NCBI GenBank assembly: GCA_022841465.1
Contig: JALHRL010000005.1
Span: 1 to 64,000 of the forward strand
DNA from: Bacteroidia bacterium
GTDB taxonomy: Bacteria; Bacteroidota; Bacteroidia; B-17B0; Aurantibacillaceae
DNA length: 64,000 nt
Direction of reading: 5' to 3'
The notes beneath the pieces were generated by a model that searched no databases, had not been told where the DNA came from, and saw only the letters and a list, made by a program, of their open reading frames with translations. The position numbers were made by a program, and so were the translations under genes. Below are positions 63,292 to 64,000 of the stretch, one piece after another; positions within the stretch are counted from its first letter, which is position 1; each line of letters opens with the position of its first letter.

Positions 63292-64000
63292 ATGAACATT
63301 CACGAGTATCAAGGTAAAAGCATTCTTAAAAGCTACGGTGTAGCAATTCAAGAAGGAGTTGTAGCAGAAACAGTTGAACAAGCAGTAGCTGCCGCTAAAG
63401 AAATGAAGGAAAAATACAACAGCGATTGGGTTGTTATAAAAGCTCAAATACATGCCGGTGGCCGTGGTAAAGGTGGTGGGGTAAAACTTGCCAAAAACCT
63501 TGATGAAGTTAAAGAAAAGGCGTCTCAAATTATAGGAATGCAGTTAATTACACCTCAAACAAGTGCAGAGGGTAAAAAGGTGAATAAGGTGTTAGTAGCT
63601 CAAGATGTTTATTATCCGGGCGCAACACCAACAAAGGAGTTTTATATAAGTGTTTTGTTAGATCGTGCAAAGGGAAGAAACACCATTGTTTATAGTACTG
63701 AAGGCGGTATGGATATTGAGGCAGTGGCTGAACATACACCGGATAAAATTTGGAAAGAAGAAATTGACCCGCGCGTAGGTTTACAGGCTTTTCAGGCACG
63801 TAAAATTGCCTTTAATTTGGGTTTAAGCGGAAATGCTTTTAAAGAAATGGTAAAGTTTGTTACTGCACTTTATAAAGCTTACGATAGCATTGATGCATCT
63901 TTATTTGAAATTAACCCGGTTTTAAAAACCAGCGACGATAAAATTATTGCAGTAGATAGTAAGGTGACTTTTGATGATAACGGTCTTTTCCGCCACCCCG
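63292..64000 (+). CDS. sucC: Succinate-CoA ligase (ADP-forming) beta subunit, 5' part
   Basis: 236 codons are visible and the gene runs off the window. It begins with the ATP-grasp fold of SucC: MNIHEYQGKSILKSYGV, VVIKAQIHAGGRGKGGGV, RAKGRNTIVYSTEGGMDIE and FEINPVLKT. It makes succinate and ATP (or GTP) from succinyl-CoA in the TCA cycle. About 390-400 residues are expected in full. The alpha subunit sucD is not visible. Confidence 0.96.
   Translation, partial: MNIHEYQGKSILKSYGVAIQEGVVAETVEQAVAAAKEMKEKYNSDWVVIKAQIHAGGRGKGGGVKLAKNLDEVKEKASQIIGMQLITPQTSAEGKKVNKVLVAQDVYYPGATPTKEFYISVLLDRAKGRNTIVYSTEGGMDIEAVAEHTPDKIWKEEIDPRVGLQAFQARKIAFNLGLSGNAFKEMVKFVTALYKAYDSIDASLFEINPVLKTSDDKIIAVDSKVTFDDNGLFRHP

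Overview
This AT-rich window comes from a member of the Bacteroidota, most likely a flavobacterium-like or sphingobacterium-like lineage. The signs are secreted proteins with type IX secretion (T9SS) sorting domains of both kinds (gliding-type CHU_C and type A), DUF5686, DUF5916 and NamZ/DUF1343 families, a Bacteroidota-style carotenoid cluster, and promoters of the TTG-N(18-20)-TAnnTTTG type instead of Shine-Dalgarno-led genes. I annotate 59 protein genes, two of them cut by the window ends. I see no rRNA, tRNA or CRISPR array. Apart from HU I recognise no DNA-binding regulator.

Layout. 1-5.6 kb: two large adjacent T9SS adhesin-like genes sharing a duplicated block of about 700 bp. 5.8-9.7 kb: a 2-oxo acid dehydrogenase E2, the muramidase NamZ, and a LolE/FtsX-type permease whose start codon abuts that of namZ. 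9.8-13.3 kb: a minus-strand operon phoH-gmhA-hddC-gmhB-glycosyltransferase for GDP-heptose glycan synthesis, without the kinase step. 13.4-16.1 kb: a SAM hydroxide adenosyltransferase, a small ABM-like protein and a T9SS type A secreted protein. 16.2-23.3 kb: a carotenoid cluster in two divergent arms (crtI-crtB-unknown-idi leftward; crtD-cruF-crtZ-crtY rightward), whose gene content predicts a monocyclic, hydroxylated saproxanthin/myxol-type pigment. 23.3-25.8 kb: a DoxX/MauE-thioredoxin membrane protein, an IS200-like (RAYT-like) Y1 transposase followed by short palindromes, and a tandem universal stress protein.

25.9-31.5 kb: rpsP, then a sugar kinase-TauE-spermidine synthase-like operon and a gpmA-HAD-map operon. 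31.5-36.2 kb: a minus-strand operon of M23 peptidase, amino acid permease, an unknown lipoprotein and a class A beta-lactamase-like serine hydrolase. 36.4-42.9 kb: alaS, a TPR protein, and surface-polysaccharide-type enzymes (GNAT, NodB deacetylase, FkbM methyltransferase). 43.2-50.4 kb: a seven-gene operon TPR-comA-rhodanese-DedA-lipoprotein-DUF5916-fmt, which includes an unexpected phosphosulfolactate synthase. 50.4-51.3 kb: hup and a structured intergenic element bounded by a direct repeat. 51.3-58.2 kb: a minus-strand operon of HlyD adaptor, tsaB, DUF5686, EamA, YigZ/IMPACT and an M42-like peptidase. 58.4-64 kb: a YyaL-type thioredoxin-domain protein, an unknown secreted protein, msrB, a VWA protein and the start of sucC.

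The genome is very compact. At least eight gene pairs are coupled by TAATG overlaps, several convergent pairs have zero to seven bases between them or share stop bases, and several genes appear to start with TTG, GTG or possibly ATT. Most of the window is ordinary chromosomal housekeeping. The points most worth a second look are the uncharacterised 164-residue protein inside the carotenoid operon, the comA homologue, the transposase with its palindromes, and the structured repeat near 51 kb.
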